A DNA stretch of 64,000 nucleotides from positions 92,714,708 through 92,778,707 of the forward strand of contig OX104127.1 of the NCBI GenBank assembly GCA_944470555.2. Reading direction: 5' to 3'. Each line of letters begins with the position of its first letter. Position 1 is the first letter of the stretch. Below are positions 11,735 through 24,581 of the stretch, in pieces. This DNA comes from Heterobilharzia americana. Lineage: Eukaryota; Platyhelminthes; Trematoda; Strigeidida; Schistosomatidae. The position numbers were made by a program, and so were the translations under genes. Below the pieces are notes generated by a model that ran no database searches, was not told the DNA's origin, and was given only the letters and a program-made list of their open reading frames with translations.

Positions 11735-12785
11735 AAGCATTAGGTAACATGAATGAGACAAGTTAATTGGAATAAATTGGAAATGTTGTTCCGTTAAAAG
11801 TTGCGATTTTTGGGAAGATGAAATGAGATAGATAACACCGGACACAATCAAATATGAACATAGAAGTGATAATCACGATATAGTAGTACAAAGAGGAATC
11901 TGACAAGAGAGGGGGGATTTTGAAGAGACAAAAAAGGAAGCAAGCACACCAAGACGAAAATCAGGTAAGGCCAAAGTAGAGACAAACACCGTGCATACTT
12001 CACTAGCACATAAAGGTCAGGCTTGAGTTGATGGATAGCAAAGGCCTCTGCTGTATTCACAAGCTTAGAAGGCAGGAGAATTGAGGTGTTTCGGAGAATT
12101 CAACTATCAGTAGCTCTTTCACTCCATACCTGTGTAAATGGAAATACTCATGTGATTCGGTTATTGTTTTCTTGTCAATCGTAGACAAAAGTGTCTTCCT
12201 CAGGTTGATCACAAGACACTCAACTTTGACTTTGTTTTCCTTTATTATTCTCGAGTTCAAGGTGATGGTGTGAATGTGTATACATGTGACTGAGAGTGAA
12301 CGTGTGAGAAACAATAACTATGGCTAATAAATTTGGTTTGTTTATGTTTGTCTACTTTTGTTGTGATGATTGTGTGTGTGTGAGTGTGTGAGTGTGGCAC
12401 GTGCTATTTTGGATATGCTGTCCAGGTCGTTGGTTGCATAGTCAGAGGATTGTTTCTGCTGTTGAGTGCATTAGTACTCAACACAATGTGAAATGCCTCA
12501 CCTATTCTCCTTTATTTGTAGTCTGCAAAGCTTTTGTCAATCATGTTAATATTTTCAATGTGGATTTTGTGACTGTGATGGATGAGGTGAACGGCGATTG
12601 GCGATTGGCGATTGGCGATTGGCGATTGGCGATTTCATGAGTAGATTCTCTAGTTCTACAGGATTATTTGGTATTGTTCTTGTGTAACTTGCATGTTGTT
12701 TAGGCAGCATGACGATTCGGCATAATGATTCCCTCATCACTATAGTAGGCATCACAATCTAAGCAGTTTAGTTAGTGGACACAAT

Positions 12786-12819
<34 letters not shown>

Positions 12820-13061
12820 TTGGATTTGGAGTGGGAGTGGAAGGAATTTCATGTATTTCAGTGGAGTAAAGTATTGATGAGTGTTGGTTATATTATAAAA
12901 GCCTGTAAATCGATGCTTCTGTAAAGTCCTTAATGGGTGTGCACTTGCACACCGGTGGAATGCCACAACCACTCTCCTAATCCACAATTCATCATTTCAA
13001 CTTCCACCTGAATACCTCTACTCATTCATATCTCTGAATCTTCTTTTGTGGGAACGCATAC

Positions 13062-13560
13062 TGTTTGGAATGGATTAGAAGTAGTTGAGGTCACTGTCAG
13101 GACAAGGTCGAATAAGTACTGGTAACAGAATGAATGTGAGAATTGAAAGATTGTCAGAAATATTTCTGTTGAGATAATGATGAAAAGTTGAGGCAAATTC
13201 ACATGTGTATTAAATTAATCTGTTAGCTACGAGGAGTTAGGAATTCAAGTGAAACATGAAGCATAAACATGTTGATGATGGGATGGGACCCGGGATTACT
13301 GCACAGTGATTCACGTTGCCAAACCACACCACATCACATCACATCACATCGCATCACATCACATCACATCACATCACATCACATCACATCACACCACACC
13401 ACACCACACCACACCACATCACATCACACCACACCACACCACACCACATCACACTTGAGATCAACACAAGAAGCCACACACAGTGCAGGAAGATGGGAGA
13501 TGATGAAAGTGAGGGAAATCGGTGAGAATGCTTGGAATGCAGTAAACGAGAGTGGGGATG
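13062..13560 (+). repeat. Dispersed repeat with expanded pentamer array
   Basis: Unit-2 counterpart of 2,801-3,240. The array (13,322-13,453) is almost twice as long and mixes ACATC with blocks of ACACC, a sign of local expansion plus point change. Confidence 0.88.
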
Positions 13561-13610
13561 AATGAGAGTATGGTGAATGCAGTTGAGGTATAACTGTTAA
13601 GGTGAATGAA

Positions 13611-14486
13611 GATAAAGTATGTGTATATATGTGTGTCAGCAACATTAGTTTTAAGCCACATGACGCCAAGAGTCTTCAACCACTAGTTTGTGTTGTCACA
13701 CGGACTTCAAACGGTTGGTCTGCATCGGCTTACACGCGTCAAACCAACAGTCAACGACTTCATGGAGTGATGTTATGCTTTATAGTGTGACGACCTACAA
13801 TCAGTCTTTTTACAACCAACCTGAACCTACTTCAGCTAGCACTGAACGACGAGTCACATGGTGACTACGCATGTCTAACACATGTCCCATCCACCTCAGT
13901 CGACGAAGCTTCACCATCTTATCAACTGACTTTCTACTCCTCCCTTAAACTCTACACCTGACTTCTGTGTTGATCATGTCGTGACGCGTCGTGACACGAC
14001 AATACGCGGTCTACGTTAACAAGGCAGGTGACAGTGGTCGAACACCACAAATCCTGTCATGTCCCTTAACTTTAATGGCTATATTTCACATCCATACAGC
14101 AGAACACAGCAAACTGAAGTACAACAAACACACTTGACTCTTAATAGGCGATTAAATTTCACAGGATACATGGCGTAATTTGGCACAAACCAATCCAGCA
14201 TACTTTTATGTGTGCAGAGATTTCATCGGTCACTGACACACCAGGTCACGGCTGGCTGATCCGACTGACTTCTCAGGTAAGTGGAGTGGTCAACGCACTC
14301 AACCGCTTCACTCTCTCTACTGCACCCGGACACAGCTGAAGACCATTTGTGGAGCAACAATATGCATTCGGGTGGCGAGAAGCGCATTCCAATCATTCTC
14401 AAATTGCCAGTCAACGTGTCAACAAGACTTTGCGTGTAAACAGCATATGCATATGTATGCCAGTGAGACGAAACAGTCATCATTTA
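13611..14486 (-). pseudogene. Relic of RTE-like reverse transcriptase 3' part (unit 2)
   Basis: Unit-2 copy of 3,290-4,165, with the same decayed reading frame and only a few substitutions. Confidence 0.8.
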
Positions 14487-15271
14487 GTAGTAATTCTCAC
14501 AAGTTTTGCTGATAAAGTCTTGTGAAGTTCCAGTGCAATGAGATACTGGTTCTTCCAGCAGAAACTCCAAATGATATTGAGGTGAACCATTTTGCTTTGT
14601 GTTCGCCTTAGCATGAGTTGAAATGTTAAGCACATTGAATAAATACTGAGTAGCTAGCTAGCTAGCTAACCAGCTAGCTGGTCTGTTCAACTGAAAAACC
14701 GAATCAAATTAAGTCTGTGCTGTCTGCTCTCCAATTGCCAAAACTCTCTCTCTCTCCCACTACAAGCATTGTTCATGGTTAGCTACTTTCCAATTATTCC
14801 GTATTCTTTTCTCTTCACAACCTTTCATGACAATTCTTGCTTTCCAGTTTTTATTCCATTCTCTTCCGATACAACACTGCTGAGGTATCAATCACTCACT
14901 CACTGTGGCGTTATTCAACCTGATTTGCATGTTAGGTGTCGCATCAATCATCCAATGAGTACTCACGTGAATTATGGAGAAGAGCTGATCAAAAGTTATT
15001 TCAACATTCACCTATGTTTGAATCTTCTCATAAACAACTGGAACACATAAGATAGTTGAGGTCTTGTGAAATGTCGGACACTTCCATACGGTCTCTTAGT
15101 ATCGGTTGCTTACTTGAGGAAAACCAATCCACTTCAGACACTTTTCATCCTACCTTGATGCTGATGCCGTCCAATGGTTCGAGTACTCTGAACAGCTGTC
15201 AGCTTGTAGGAGACGAGTAGACTGAGACTCAGGAAGCAATGTTTTTCATTGACATCTTTCTTGTACAGCAG

Positions 15272-16540
15272 TCAATAAATATTGTACACTTTCCAACAAG
15301 ACAGTCATTTGCACAATGTGCTTCACTTCCTCTTCTGCTTCTCTCTTCATTTCCTCTCAATACGCTCACATTTTCTGTCGCATTCCTCTCTCTCTCTGGA
15401 GAGAATCCTTACCCATTCCTGGGGATTGCATATCATTTCTGCCACCCTCTCAACACATACTACTCATATCCATCATGATGAGCAACGCCCACCACAAGCT
15501 TTGCTAAATTGTACTTGATTACTGTCAACCAGTTAAAAATGAAGTAAGATTTCAGGTTTAAAATGTGTTGTCGGTGAATTGATCTGTTCGAGTTGTATCA
15601 CTCCATTTGAACATGCATACTGAATGCCACGTAGATGACAACTGCTGTGAAACATATGAGTCAATTACAAATGATTCCGTAGTCAATTTCATCATCACCA
15701 CGAATCACTTCTGTAACAAGCACATCCAGACATTGATTGTCATCACAATAGAGGTGAAGTAAAATACTTCGATTCAGCAAAACAGAGTGAATATTCAACC
15801 GAAATATGCACGGTATCCATCAGGGTGAGAGGAAAACAATTCTGCATCACCTCAACCATCAAATGTTGTAATCGTGAGACAGCAGTCTACAGCAAACTAC
15901 TACTGCTTTCTGCTTACTTCTACAAATTGAAAAATTGACACTAGACATCATGTAGATATTCGCAAAGCATTTGAAATTATTTCTCCTATGCAAAGCGAAT
16001 TAATTGACCGAATGCATTACTTATTCGTCTACTTCACATAGCAGAGGTGATTTCAATCCACCTTGTGGTCATCAAAGTCATGTAATTTCTAGTATTACTT
16101 CGTAACCCTCTCCTCCCACCTCTCCCATCACTAACCTCTTACATTCTCATTCTTGCTCAATTATTCATGCTGTTTATGACTAACGAGTCGAGCACTTTAT
16201 CTGTCGTCTATGTAACTGATGTCTTGTGTGAACACACCAACTCAGTGTTGTGAAATTGACGAATTGAAGGATTGTAATGGTCAAACTAATTGAACACTAA
16301 CTCTACTCTACTGCTCATTTCTCTCATTTATCTTCACCATTCGATAAAAATTACCACTTGCAAACAATTGACCACATGTCATATGCACAACGTGGATATG
16401 ATGGAGTCGACGACAACTGTCTATCGACCACTCACAGAATCAACCACACACACACACGCACGCACACACACACACACACATCAACTATTCCTGTACACGA
16501 TAGAACTTGAATGTGTAAAACACACACAGTTCCCCACTAT
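15272..16540. other. Unit-2 specific stretch, no supported gene
   Basis: 15,285-15,480 matches 29,200-29,395 (and inverted 40,180-40,375) at high identity, so a roughly 195-bp piece is shared between tandem unit and arm interior. 15,785-15,990 is the diverged inverse of 5,820-5,990. A (CA)n run with CG interruptions lies at 16,443-16,481. No gene recognised. Confidence 0.55.
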
Positions 16541-17060
16541 AGTGATGATGAATATGTGTTAAAATGGAATGATGTAAGTGGAAGTTAGGCAGATATTGAT
16601 TGGAATGGATTAGAAGTAGTTGAGGTCACTGTCAGGACAAGGTCGAATAAGTACTGGTAACAGAATGAATGTGAGAATTGAAAGATTGTCAGAAATATTT
16701 CTGTTGAGATAATGATGAAAAGTTGAGGCAAATTCACATGTGTATTAAATTAATCTGTTAGCTACGAGGAGTTAGGAATTCAAGTGAAACATGAAGCATA
16801 AACATGTTGATGATGGGATGGGACCCGGGATTACTGCACAGTGATTCACGTTGCCAAACCACACCACATCACATCACATCACATCGCATCACATCACATC
16901 ACATCACACCACACCACACCACACCACACCACACCACACCACATCACACTTGAGATCAACACAAGAAGCCACACACAGTGCAGGAAGATGGGAGATGATG
17001 AAAGTGAGGGAAATCGGTGAGAATGCTTGGAATGCAGTAAACGAGAGTGGGGATGAATGA
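16540..17060 (+). repeat. Second dispersed repeat in unit 2
   Basis: Third full copy, absent at this place from unit 1. It shares a 50-bp leader (about 16,543-16,596) with the copy at 37,070, so the repeat really begins before the TGATTGG motif. Its pentamer array (16,858-16,946) also mixes ACATC and ACACC. Confidence 0.85.
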
Positions 17061-17464
17061 GATGATGTTTTCTTGTTGGTTGTTTGTGACTAACGAGTTA
17101 ATGTTAAATCAGTTCTCGGCTAGTATTCATGATGTCGTTTAGTATAGTGAAGAGAAACAATTGAATGAATTTTCGCCCAACTTATTTCATTCACTTCCCT
17201 TTTATTGTATATTTTATCGAGGAATCACCTGTCCACATTATTGCATTTGGCATTCTTGTCTCCTACAATTGCTTTGTTGTTTATTTGCATGTTGATTTCT
17301 TCGACTTGTTGTCTTCGTCACCTACAATTACTTTATATCTTGAATTATTTTTCACCAATCTAGCCATCACTTAATGGTTATTTCGACATGAATTGGTAAA
17401 CTACCAATTTGTGTGCAGCCATAGATGAAGAGCTAATTGAAACGGAATACATTTCTTTGCACAA

Positions 17465-18080
17465 TCAGTCTCCCTTTAAAATGTCTAATTGACAAATTTC
17501 AATTTCAATTTCAATAGTTGTTGAATGAGATTGATAAGGGTTTGTGTTATTCCGTATTGTTAAAAGCAGTTTCCACATTGCTTCTCGGTCGACGCTGTTG
17601 AAGGCCTTTACAAAGTCGATGAAGTTGAGGTGATGTAGAGAGTTGACTGCCATTTTATACTCTGTTCTATGGCGATGCGTAACGTAGTGTTGCAATTTGA
17701 TTCGCACGTGATTTGTACTTCCTGAATACAGCCATCCAGTCTGTTCGATTCATAGTTTTGAATCAAGCGCATCCTTCGTTCTCTCCAGGACGATGTAGCT
17801 TAATATTGTGCTTGCCTTGGGTGGACAGGGACAAGTGCGTGATTCCGTGCCCGTTCTTGCACAGACTTAGGTCGCCCTTCTTCGGGAGCATGACAAGGTA
17901 GCACTTCTTCCAATCAATCGACAGGTACCCTTCCTCCTTCCAGACCTTCTGCAAGAGGAGTGGTGTGAGCATGTCCGTTCATCTCCCTGTGTCTGTTCTC
18001 AGTGCTTCTGGTGGTATTCTATCTGGTCCTGCTGCACTCCCGCATTTTAGTAGCCTTATGTCGATCACATCTCATCCGTG
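17465..18080 (-). pseudogene. RTE-like retrotransposon relic, reverse-transcriptase N-terminal part
   Basis: On the minus strand, 18,060-17,970 gives the AAGPD-type motif, 17,970-17,770 gives MLTPLLLQKVWKEEGYLS and LPKKGDLSLCKN, and 17,700-17,570 gives TEYKMAVNSLHHLNF and VKAFNSVDRE (reverse-transcriptase motif A). The same fragment lies in plus orientation at 35,482-36,003. In-frame stops and a missing catalytic motif C show it is dead. It matches the RTE clade in motif order; the exact schistosome family was not determined. Confidence 0.75.
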
Positions 18081-18629
18081 CACTGGTTCATCTTCTGCTT
18101 CACCATCACCACCTTACTCTCCCTCCTCTATCACCCACCGTGTCTCCGTCAACATCCACTCCTTGCCTTCCCTTCCCTCGCCTTGCCTTGCCTTACCTTA
18201 CCTCTTCTCTCTTCTTCATTCCTAACACGGTTATGTAGGTTTATCTCCACATCTCTCTCAAACACTTCCAGTCTTCTTCCACACACGCTTCTGCACGCAT
18301 GTTGCTCAATGTCTCCCATTTCTTCCTGATGACTGATTGACGGACGTGAAGATGTCCTGTGTAGTTTCGTTCTTCAGTCCAGTTTCTTTTCTGGGTGTTT
18401 AACTTCGACTCGATCGATCCACATGAATATCATTCCATACATTATGAATTTATGTCGTTCATTCTCAACAGCATCCACATCTCATGAGTACAAGCACTCA
18501 CTATCTCAGTGCAGTCTAATTTGTTCGTTGTCTTTACTTTAACCAATCCCCGTGAGATACTTGGTCGAATAAGAGAGTGTTATTTCATCACTCGCTCTTC
18601 GAATAATACAGCAAATATACAAAGGAATG

Positions 18630-18855
18630 AAGGAATCACTTCAAATTAACTAGGCGCTATTTATCACTTTCTCAATAACTCACACTAACTAACAAAATAT
18701 ATCACAACACTCGAGGGTACTTCAATTCTCTCTCTCTCCACCAGTCACTGGCACACTCCTCTGACCAGTCGACTTCCAACTATGTACATTCTTCATTTTC
18801 TTATCACAATAATTCCATCAAATCCTGCTCACCTTCATTAATGTGCTGTGCTGTG
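18630..18855 (+). repeat. 240-bp dispersed repeat
   Basis: Matches 27,900-28,145 directly and 41,430-41,670 and 50,575-50,800 in inverse. It contains a CT run (short here, 30 bp at 27,998-28,029) and a TGTGCTGTGC end. No coding capacity. Confidence 0.75.
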
Positions 18856-18914
18856 CTCTTGTTAAACCGACATCACACGGTATGTGCCTCATTTGCGATA
18901 TACAGGAGTTGATC

Positions 18915-18946
<32 letters not shown>

Positions 18947-20127
18947 GACAACAATATTTCACGTCAATACAATTTATCTGTTGAAAAGCACTCTCACGTC
19001 AACTCACAAAGTTCAATTCCACAGAATTCATTTGTCACATCTAAAGTGAAAACAGTAAGTACTCTTGTATCTCGTTTGCTTACAAGATTGTTCATACAAA
19101 TCGGACACTTGCCAACCACCACAAGACAAAAATAACTGCTGTGTAACACAATTCAATTCTCTGACATCAGACGAAAGCTAGAGAGTGTTAACCTGAGCTA
19201 AGTGTTACTCGTCGCATTAGTCTACTTATTGTCAATGTCGTTTCACCTATGACCTAATCGGCAACATTGTCTGTCATATAGTTCGAAGCGAGAAGTTTTG
19301 ATTGACTCCGCACGCGTCTGTCTCTCCATCAGGTATATTTCCGAGATGACTGTATGTTGGTTGAACCCCACTGTGTTACGTATTATCCAATATTTTGTGC
19401 CACAATTGAATGCCTTCAATTTCCTGCATTCTGGTGCCTTGTCGTCAAGTGATTTACTTGCATGTACACGTGAATGAGATTGCCTGGTGTATACGAAGAG
19501 TGAATAGCAAACTTGGTGTTCCGTTTCACTCGCTTGCAATGACACAATTGTCTGACTCATCATGTTCGTGAATTCATTGAGTATACAACACTTAAACAGT
19601 AATATCAACACCAATCAACTTCAATCAACATCAGCGTTATACTGAATCAACTCAATCACCTGATTAGGTCATCTAAACTCACAAAAACGTTTGCCAATTT
19701 TACCATTTTACAAAGTTCTAACAGAGTTACATACTGATCATCCTTATTATCACTTCATCTAAGTGACATTTTAATGCGAAGTCGTAGAGAGAAGGAGAAG
19801 ACAACTCGATCGCCAACTCCTTCCCCTCATATTCCATTGTCAGTCTACACACAATCCACTGAATGTCAATGTGTCCACGAAATGAACCTCGCATACTTTG
19901 TAATCAGCCTATTCATTCCTTGATAAATTACACAGATTTCTAGAAGATAACTGTGAAGTGCTGCTTCTCAGTAGAAACAAGATATTCAGCGAGGAGAACT
20001 CTTTTCAACAAATTTATTCTCAAGCTGTACATTCGTATATATACATATATCATATTTAAAGACTGTAATCCGTGAGGACAATTTAACTCAAATAATGGCA
20101 GCTTGAAATCATAATAATGTTGGTTAC

Positions 20128-20194
<67 letters not shown>
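20128..20194 (+). repeat. (TAA)n microsatellite, 67 bp
   Basis: Unit-3 counterpart of the array at 866-917. Confidence 0.95.
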
Positions 20195-20552
20195 GTGTTG
20201 CTAATTGATAATGTAAAGGTTGAATGATAGATAACAAAAGGACAAGAGTTGTGTAAGATATTGAAATCGTTTGTAATGTGTATATAGATTGAGAAGGGGT
20301 GAAAATGTGGTAGAGTTAATAAACAATCAAGGGATTATGACTATTTATTGATGTACTTGTAATTCTGCGTTGTTTCCTCTCCTATTCACAACCAACCAAA
20401 TTACCATAATTGACATTCAGGGAATATCGAGGCATCCACATAGGAGCCCATATGCCCTAATTGAGGTCGAACAATTCGATCCTGTGAAACAATGGAGAAT
20501 TACAAGTATATCCATAAATAGTGATAACTACTACCAGTTGTACAAGAAGTTG

Positions 20553-20757
20553 CTATCCTGCCTCCGTGGCATAGTGAATAACGCCTTGGCGTTTGAAGCG
20601 ATGGCTACGAGGTTCGAGTCTCAGTGGGGACAACATCACTCACTCACTCACTCACTCACTCACTGAGGTGCAGGTGCATGTACATCCAGCTAACAAGTCC
20701 CATATAGGACGAAATGGGCGTCCCTGATTCCTCTGCTAGCCACAACCAACCAAATCG
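20553..20757 (+). mobile_element. SMalpha-like SINE with hammerhead relic (unit 3)
   Basis: Copy of 1,276-1,480. It differs by GAAAT instead of GAAAC after stem II and by an uninterrupted (CACT)n run. Confidence 0.75.
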
Positions 20758-20771
20758 AAGCATTAGGTAAC

Positions 20772-20925
20772 ATGAATGAGACAATGATACAGTATTATTA
20801 TATCAATTATATCAATTAAATAATACTGTATCACTGTGCGCTTTATATCAAATAAACAAATCTAATATGGAACTACATTCTACCACAGTGCCCAAGTTTT
20901 TCACTTATATTAATGAATGAGACAA
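20772..20925. mobile_element. 141-bp insertion with 13-bp direct repeats and internal hairpin
   Basis: Present only in unit 3. ATGAATGAGACAA occurs once in the other copies but flanks the insertion here on both sides (20,772-20,784 and 20,913-20,925), as expected for a target-site duplication. The 128-bp insert begins with TGATACAGTATTA, whose reverse complement follows at 20,821-20,833, giving a 13-bp stem. A second short inverted pair is CACTGTG/CACAGTG. It has no terminal inverted repeat, no poly-A tail and no reading frame. It could be a truncated non-autonomous retroelement or a foldback element; family unknown. Confidence 0.75.
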
Positions 20926-21942
20926 GTTAATTGGAATAAATTGGAAATGTTGTTCCGTTAAAAGTTGCGATTATTGGGAAGATGAAATGAGATAGATAAC
21001 ACCGGACACAATCAAATATGAACATAGAAGTGATAATCACGATATAGTAGTACAAAGAGGAATCTGACAAGAGAGGGGGGATTTTGAAGAGACAAAAAAG
21101 GAAGCAAGCACACCAAGACGAAAATCAGGTAAGGCCAAAGTAGAGACAAACACCGTGCATACTTCACTAGCACATAAAGGTCAGGCTTGAGTTGATGGAT
21201 AGCAAAGGCCTCTGCTGTATTCACAAGCTTAGAAGGCAGGAGAATTGAGGTGTTTCGGAGAATTCAACTATCAGTAGCTCTTTCACTCCATACCTGTGTA
21301 AATGGAAATACTCATGTGATTCGGTTATTGTTTTCTTGTCAATCGTAGACAAAAGTGTCTTCCTCAGGTTGATCACAAGACACTCAACTTTGACTTTGTT
21401 TTCCTTTATTATTCTCGAGTTCAAGGTGATGGTGTGAATGTGTATACATGTGACTGAGAGTGAACGTGTGAGAAACAATAACTATGGCTAATAAATTTGG
21501 TTTGTTTATGTTTGTCTACTTTTGTTGTGATGATTGTGTGTGTGTGAGTGTGTGAGTGTGGCACGTGCTATTTTGGATATGCTGTCCAGGTCGTTGGTTG
21601 CATAGTCAGAGGATTGTTTCTGCTGTTGAGTGCATTAGTACTCAACACAATGTGAAATGCCTCACCTATTCTCCTTTATTTGTAGTCTGCAAAGCTTTTG
21701 TCAATCATGTTAATATTTTCAATGTGGATTTTGTGACTGTGATGGATGAGGTGAACGGCGATTGGCGATTGGCGATTGGCGATTGGCGATTTCATGAGTA
21801 GATTCTCTAGTTCTACAGGATTATTTGGTATTGTTCTTGTGTAACTTGCATGTTGTTTAGGCAGCATGACGATTCGGCATAATGATTCCCTCATCACTAT
21901 AGTAGGCATCACAATCTAAGCAGTTTAGTTAGTGGACACAAT

Positions 21943-21974
<32 letters not shown>

Positions 21975-22193
21975 TTGGATTTGGAGTGGGAGTGGAAGGA
22001 ATTTCATGTTTTCAGTGGAGTAAAGTATTGATGAGTGTTGGTTATATTATAAAAGCCTGTAAATCGATGCTTCTGTAAAGTCCTTAATGGGTGTGCACTT
22101 GCACACCGGTGGAATGCCACAACCACTCTCCTAATCCACAATTCATCATTTCAACTTCCACCTGAATACCTCTACTCATTCATATCTCTGAAT

Positions 22194-22935
22194 CTTTTAA
22201 ATAACAGGAAGAGGCTACTCATATTGGAATATAATACATCCAATATCTTTCCTACTTCCCTTTTTGTCTGTCATCTTCATTCTTGATAAACAACGAGATG
22301 GAAACGGAAACACGTCAGCGTTTACACAAACTGAAAATGTTCAACGGAGACTCATCATCTTCCCCTCTACATCAAAAACCATATACATCATCACGTCGAT
22401 TGGGCCACCGGTGCACAGTCGCCAACTCTTCTACAACTGATATCACGTGTTACTCGATACACGACGTAATCTCCCGTTTACACACTGCCTTCAATTGTAA
22501 ACAAACGACGAGTAACCGACGACATACAATGGTACCATGTTATTCTACTCCAATCCTTCTCCAATCAACTTCATAAGGTGGAATATGTAAATCAAATGAT
22601 TCTATTTTAGTCAGTTTATCAGATTCATCCATCACACAGTGAAACGGCATTATTATTCATTCAATGGCATTTCAGATTGTGTGGAAGACGACCGATGTGT
22701 AGTTCTGTTTCATTGTGTGATACAGTGAATAAACCAACTAGAATGAGTTCAGTCAGTCAGTCAGTGCATAACAGACACCTTGTCAGCAAGATCACTAGTC
22801 CACCATCAGTGTCCAACAGCGTTTTAATCGCCTGCCATCCAGTGACTGATATATATAGGCAATCATCTCCACATTATATTCACTTTCATTGACGTCATTT
22901 GGATACAGTGGAAATCTACGAGTGTTGCAGTAAAC
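22194..22935. other. Arm sequence between unit 3 and the retrotransposon
   Basis: No supported gene. Includes a (GTCA)n run at about 22,750-22,766. Mirrored at 46,640-47,381. Confidence 0.5.
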
Positions 22936-22949
22936 GGAATGCAAGCGAA
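22936..22949. repeat. Target-site duplication, 3' side of left element
   Basis: GGAATGCAAGCGAA, identical to 26,873-26,886. Confidence 0.85.
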
Positions 22950-23134
22950 TCATTATCAACATAGGACCAGGCATTACTGCGTAACGGTCCGAGTTGCCAC
23001 ACCTCGCGTCATTTCATCAAGTAGAAAGCTAGTGAGGTGAAGGATCAAGATAAATGAATGCAGTCAAAAGAAATATAAAGTACGAGAAGAAAGGAAAGAG
23101 GAGTGACAAAATGGTGAGATTCGGTATAGCGTTG

Positions 23135-23587
23135 TTAAGATGAGGATAATGTGTGTATACATCTGCGCCACTGACTTCGGTTCTGAGCCATATCACCTAG
23201 GGTCTCCAACCACTGGTTCCTCTTGTCCCGTCGACCCCAACCACCTAGTCTGCATCGTCCTACATGGCTTAAACCAACAGTCAGAGACTTCATACATTGG
23301 TGCCATGTTTTAGTCTGGCCACCTCGGGCCTTTTTCCAGCCTGGACCCACCTCAGCCAACATTGTGTGACGAGGCAATCGGTGACTAGGCATACGTAGTA
23401 CGTGTCCCAACCATCTCAGTCGATGAAGGTTCACAACCTCGTCAACTGACTTACCTCTTCTCCCTAAAACTCTACACCTAACTTCTGCATTACTCACATG
23501 GTGACACCACGGAATACGTCCTATACTACGAAGGCAACGGTGGTCAAACACTGAAGCCTCTTTATATCTTCCACTTTCAATGGCCAT
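23135..23587 (-). pseudogene. Retrotransposon C-terminal domain, left copy
   Basis: 150 residues: [20 protein letters not shown], then VRCRVLGRRGKSVDEVVNLH, RLRWLGHVLRM, ending CIHTLSSS. This is the conserved tail typical of RTE-like polyproteins. A missing base near 23,562 (GCTTCAGTG where the right copy has GCTTCGAGTG) separates it from the upstream LLYGCETW segment. The site that breaks the right copy (near 46,093) is intact here. Confidence 0.85.
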
Positions 23588-23738
23588 GTTTCACAGCCAT
23601 ACAGTAGAACAGAGCGGACTGCTGTGCAGTACACGCGACCCTTAATAGACAAACGAATATCACGGCGGCGCCATAGGTGGCGCAAATTGGCAAAAGCCAA
23701 TCGAGCCTTTTGTATCCGTGCAGAAATCTCATCGGCAA

Positions 23739-24581
23739 CTAACCCACCGGGTTGATCCTACTTCCCAGGTAAGTGAAGTGGTCAACACACTCAACCACTT
23801 CACTCTCTATTGTTAACCGCGGTACCGCTGAAGACCAGTCCTGGAGCAAAAATTTGCATTTGGGTGGTGAAAATCGCATCCCAAACATTCTCAAATTCCC
23901 ACTCAAAGTGTTCAGAAGACTCTGCATCTTGTCAGCGTCTTCACCTAACAGGACTATGTCATCTGCATATTCTAGATCTAAAGAAAATTCACCTGTGATC
24001 GGGCCAACGTCTGTATAATTAGGTGACGAGAGGGAAACCTCCATAAGAATATCTATGATAAAATTAAATAAGAATGGGGATAGTGGGCATCCTTGACGGA
24101 CACCACTTGATGAGTATAGCTCCCTGGACAACTCACCATAGGCTCTAACATGCCCACAAGTGTTCGAGTAGAGAGCTTTCAATAAGGTGATGTACTTACT
24201 AGGCACGCCTTTCAGTGACAGACATTGCCATAAGACTTCTCGATCAACGGAGTCAAATGCCGCCTTCAGGTCGAGAAATACAGCTATTGTCGGGCGTCTG
24301 TAAGCATGCCTATGTTCCAGGACCTGGCGCAGTGTGAATATTTGGTCGATACATCCACGGCCAGGTCTAAAGCCTGCCTGGTTTTCTCGGGCTTGCTGTT
24401 CCCGAGCTCCACTCAGGCGTCGGAGAATTATAGAACTTAGGATCTTAGACACTATGTTTGTCAGGCTGATTCCTCTGTGGTTATCACAAGAGGACTTCTC
24501 GCCTTTCTTGAAGACTGGGATGATGAGTGACTTAGACCAGTCGGAGGGGATCGTATTTGATTCCCATATACTGGCTAACAC
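23739..24581 (-). pseudogene. Retrotransposon reverse transcriptase, left copy
   Basis: 280 residues with DWSKSLIIPVFKKGE, NHRGISLTNIVSKIL, FLDLKAAFDSVDRE (motif A), GVRQGCPLSPFLFNF (motif B) and LEYADDIVLL (motif C), so the catalytic residues are intact. The frame stops at GSRINPVG because of a local change at 23,735-23,745. The linker to the endonuclease (24,581-25,003) is out of frame. Confidence 0.9.

Larger units (their letters stand above)
10243..19262. repeat. Tandem repeat unit 2
   Basis: Direct copy of unit 1. 10,243-15,271 matches 1-4,952 with a few substitutions and small indels. It then differs: 15,272-16,540 is unit-2 specific, a second copy of the ACATC-bearing repeat lies at 16,540-17,060, and an RTE-like relic at 17,465-18,080. 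It rejoins unit 1 at 18,080-18,390, 18,412-18,628 and 18,866-19,262. The roughly 1.9 kb of unit 1 between 7,360 and 9,250 is missing. Confidence 0.9.
19263..22193. repeat. Tandem repeat unit 3, truncated
   Basis: Matches the first 2.8 kb of units 1 and 2, then stops abruptly at 22,193 within the text 'tctctgaatctt', where unrelated sequence begins. It has a 141-bp insertion at 20,772-20,925 that no other copy carries. It also forms the outer part of the left arm of the large inverted repeat. Confidence 0.88.

Noticed and set aside
13269..13565. His/Ser-rich open frame (HITSHH repeats)
   Set aside because: It only translates the pentamer array; repeat length varies between copies.
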